From an uncultured Phascolarctobacterium sp. (GTDB taxonomy: Bacteria; Bacillota; Negativicutes; Acidaminococcales; Acidaminococcaceae): a stretch of 6,509 bases of DNA. The DNA is taken from assembly GCA_900552855.1 (NCBI GenBank), contig USBG01000094.1:1-6509 (forward strand), in the 5' to 3' direction. Shown here one piece after another: positions 4,949-6,509 of the stretch (position 1 is its first letter; every line of letters starts with the position of its first letter). The notes below the pieces were generated by a model. That model saw only the letters and a list, made by a program, of their open reading frames with translations. It was not told where the DNA came from and did not search any database. Both the position numbers and the translations under genes were made by a program.

Positions 4949-6509
4949 ATGATTGGAACATTTATCAGACGACCTGTTTTCACAACCATGCTTATTTTAC
5001 TGTTGGTTGTATTTGGTATCCGCAGTTATCCTGAAATTGGTGTAGATTTGAATCCTGATGTTGATTTACCAATTGTCAGCGTGCGTGTTACCTATGATGG
5101 CGCCTCTCCAGAGGAGATGGAAACGCTTATTACTAAGCCTATAGAGAACCGTGTAAGCCAGGTGGCTGGCATAAAGACATTATCCTCCACAGTTTTGGAG
5201 GGCTACAGTGAAACGGTTTTAGAGTTTAATTTAGGTGTAAATCCTCAGAATATGGCTAGTGAGGTGCGCGAAAAGGTAGCAAGTGTGCGTCGTCGTCTTC
5301 CTGATGATATTAATGAGCCAGTAGTACAGACTGTTGACCTAAGTGCCCGTTCTATCGTTGCCTATACGTTTTCCTCAGACGCTCGCAGTCGTAGTGAAAT
5401 CAGACGCTTTGTTCAGGATGCAGTTAAGGATGAGCTACAGATGGTCGATGGCGTATCTGAGGTTAATGTTTATGGTGCTAGTCAGCGTGCTATTCGTATT
5501 GTTCTTAAGCCTGAAAAGCTTGCGGAATATGGTATTAGCTATAATGATGTACGTAACAAGATTAATGCTAATAACTATAACACTCCAGGTGGTAAGGCTA
5601 AAAATAAGAGCATGGAAATTACCGTCCGTACAGTAGGTAAGTATGACACTATCAATGATATAAAGCAGGTTGTAGTTGCCAATAAGGGCGGAAAATCTGT
5701 ATATATTACGGATGTGGCAGATGTTTATGATGGTTGGGAGGATGAGGACACATATGGCAGTGCTAATGGTAAGCCCTCTGTGTTGGTCTTTGTAAGTAAG
5801 CAGTCAAAAACTAATACCGTAGATGTTACAGATGGTGTAAATGAAAAAATGGCAGAGCTGCAGGATACAGTAATTCCTGCAGATATCAAGGTGGAAAAAA
5901 TTCGTGACCAGTCTAAATACATTCGCGATAATATTGCAGATGTATGGAATGCAATTTTGTTTGGTGGTTTTCTGGCATTGTTAATTACCTATCTGTTCTT
6001 ACGTAATCTGAGGGCTACTATTATTGGTGGCTTATGTATTCCTACAGCAGTAATTGCTACCTTCTTTATGATGAAGGCTATGGACTTTACTCTTAATAAT
6101 ATGTCCCTTATGGCGCTGAGTCTGGCAGTAGGTATTTTGATTGATGATGCTATTGTAGTTATTGAAAATATTTTCCGTCATATTGAGATGGGTGAAACTC
6201 CCTTTGTAGCAGCTCGTAAGGCTACTGAGGAGTTGACGCTGGCTATTTTGGCAACATCCTTAGCATTAATGGCCGTGTTTGTGCCTATAGGCAATATGGG
6301 TGAAATTATAGGCCAGTTTTTTAAGCAGTTTGGTTTGATGGTTGCCTTTGCTATTGCCTTTTCAACCATTGTTGCCTTTACGCTGACACCAATGGTATCT
6401 GCTTATTGGCTTGATGATGGCAGTGGCAGCTTGGATAGCTCTAGGGGACGCAATAAATACGTACAAATTGTTCTGGATAAATTCGAAGCTGGCTTTCAAA
6501 ATGTACGTG
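4949..6509 (+). CDS. RND family efflux transporter (AcrB/HAE1 type), N-terminal half; 3' end outside window
   Basis: The frame is open from ATG 4949 to the window end, giving 520 residues of a protein usually near 1030. It is the inner-membrane proton/drug antiporter of a tripartite pump. The sequence opens with the family signature MIGTFIRRPVFTTM and the first helix (about 10-26), then the first periplasmic porter half (about 30-330) with VRVTYDGASPEEMETLITKPIE and SVRRRLPDDI. Helix 2 (about 335-352), helix 3, and helix 4 (LAVGILIDDAIVVIENIFRH) follow. Asp399-Asp400 match the AcrB proton-relay pair Asp407-Asp408. Helices 5 and 6 end near LTPMVSAYWL, and the window stops shortly after the loop following helix 6. 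The start lies two bases after the adaptor stop, with GGAGAAGG in the adaptor end 13 or more bases upstream, so translation is probably coupled to the adaptor. A multidrug (HAE1) rather than heavy-metal role is favoured by overall similarity, but the substrate cannot be told. No outer-membrane channel gene is within the window. Confidence 0.93.
   Translation, partial: MIGTFIRRPVFTTMLILLLVVFGIRSYPEIGVDLNPDVDLPIVSVRVTYDGASPEEMETLITKPIENRVSQVAGIKTLSSTVLEGYSETVLEFNLGVNPQNMASEVREKVASVRRRLPDDINEPVVQTVDLSARSIVAYTFSSDARSRSEIRRFVQDAVKDELQMVDGVSEVNVYGASQRAIRIVLKPEKLAEYGISYNDVRNKINANNYNTPGGKAKNKSMEITVRTVGKYDTINDIKQVVVANKGGKSVYITDVADVYDGWEDEDTYGSANGKPSVLVFVSKQSKTNTVDVTDGVNEKMAELQDTVIPADIKVEKIRDQSKYIRDNIADVWNAILFGGFLALLITYLFLRNLRATIIGGLCIPTAVIATFFMMKAMDFTLNNMSLMALSLAVGILIDDAIVVIENIFRHIEMGETPFVAARKATEELTLAILATSLALMAVFVPIGNMGEIIGQFFKQFGLMVAFAIAFSTIVAFTLTPMVSAYWLDDGSGSLDSSRGRNKYVQIVLDKFEAGFQNVR

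Noticed and set aside
1..6509. tRNA, rRNA, CRISPR array, IS element or attachment site.
   Set aside because: No cloverleaf, spaced repeats, transposase frame or terminal inverted repeats were seen by eye.

Overview
The window looks chromosomal and comes from a low-to-medium GC bacterium with an outer membrane. A type IV pilus (or type II secretion) inner-membrane module sits beside a tripartite RND efflux pump, and the genes have Firmicutes-style AAGGAGG ribosome binding sites and clean -35/-10 promoters. That combination suggests a diderm Firmicute (class Negativicutes, perhaps the Acidaminococcaceae/Phascolarctobacterium side). This is inference from gene content and codon style; no marker gene in the window settles it.

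Layout, all genes on the + strand. (1) 1-1110: the C-terminal 369 residues of phosphoenolpyruvate synthase, written in highly biased, GC-richer codons typical of a strongly expressed housekeeping gene. (2) 1111-1270: a compact regulatory stretch with a near-consensus sigma-70 promoter immediately followed by a long intrinsic-terminator hairpin, then a strong ribosome binding site. (3) 1271-3460: three genes that look like one operon: a minimal prepilin peptidase (no methylase domain), a GspL-like PilM-PilN fusion, and PilO, the last two overlapping by ATGA. No pilus ATPase, platform protein, secretin or pilin is in the window. (4) 3461-3835: a 375-base AT-rich spacer with two hairpins, two candidate promoters and two tiny reading frames. 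It probably ends the pilus operon and controls the pump operon. (5) 3836-4946: an RND periplasmic adaptor (AcrA/HlyD type) broken by a frameshift near 4305-4318. (6) 4949-6509 (runs off the end): the first 520 residues of the RND inner-membrane transporter, intact as far as seen, with the proton-relay Asp pair.

Functionally there are three independent units. PEP synthase makes PEP from pyruvate for gluconeogenesis. The peptidase/PilMN/PilO set would process pilins and form the inner-membrane alignment ring of a pilus or pseudopilus machine. The adaptor and transporter would form a drug/solute export pump with an outer-membrane channel not seen here. The most notable points are the adaptor frameshift, the single-protein PilM-PilN fusion, and the hairpin/mini-ORF architecture of both intergenic leaders.
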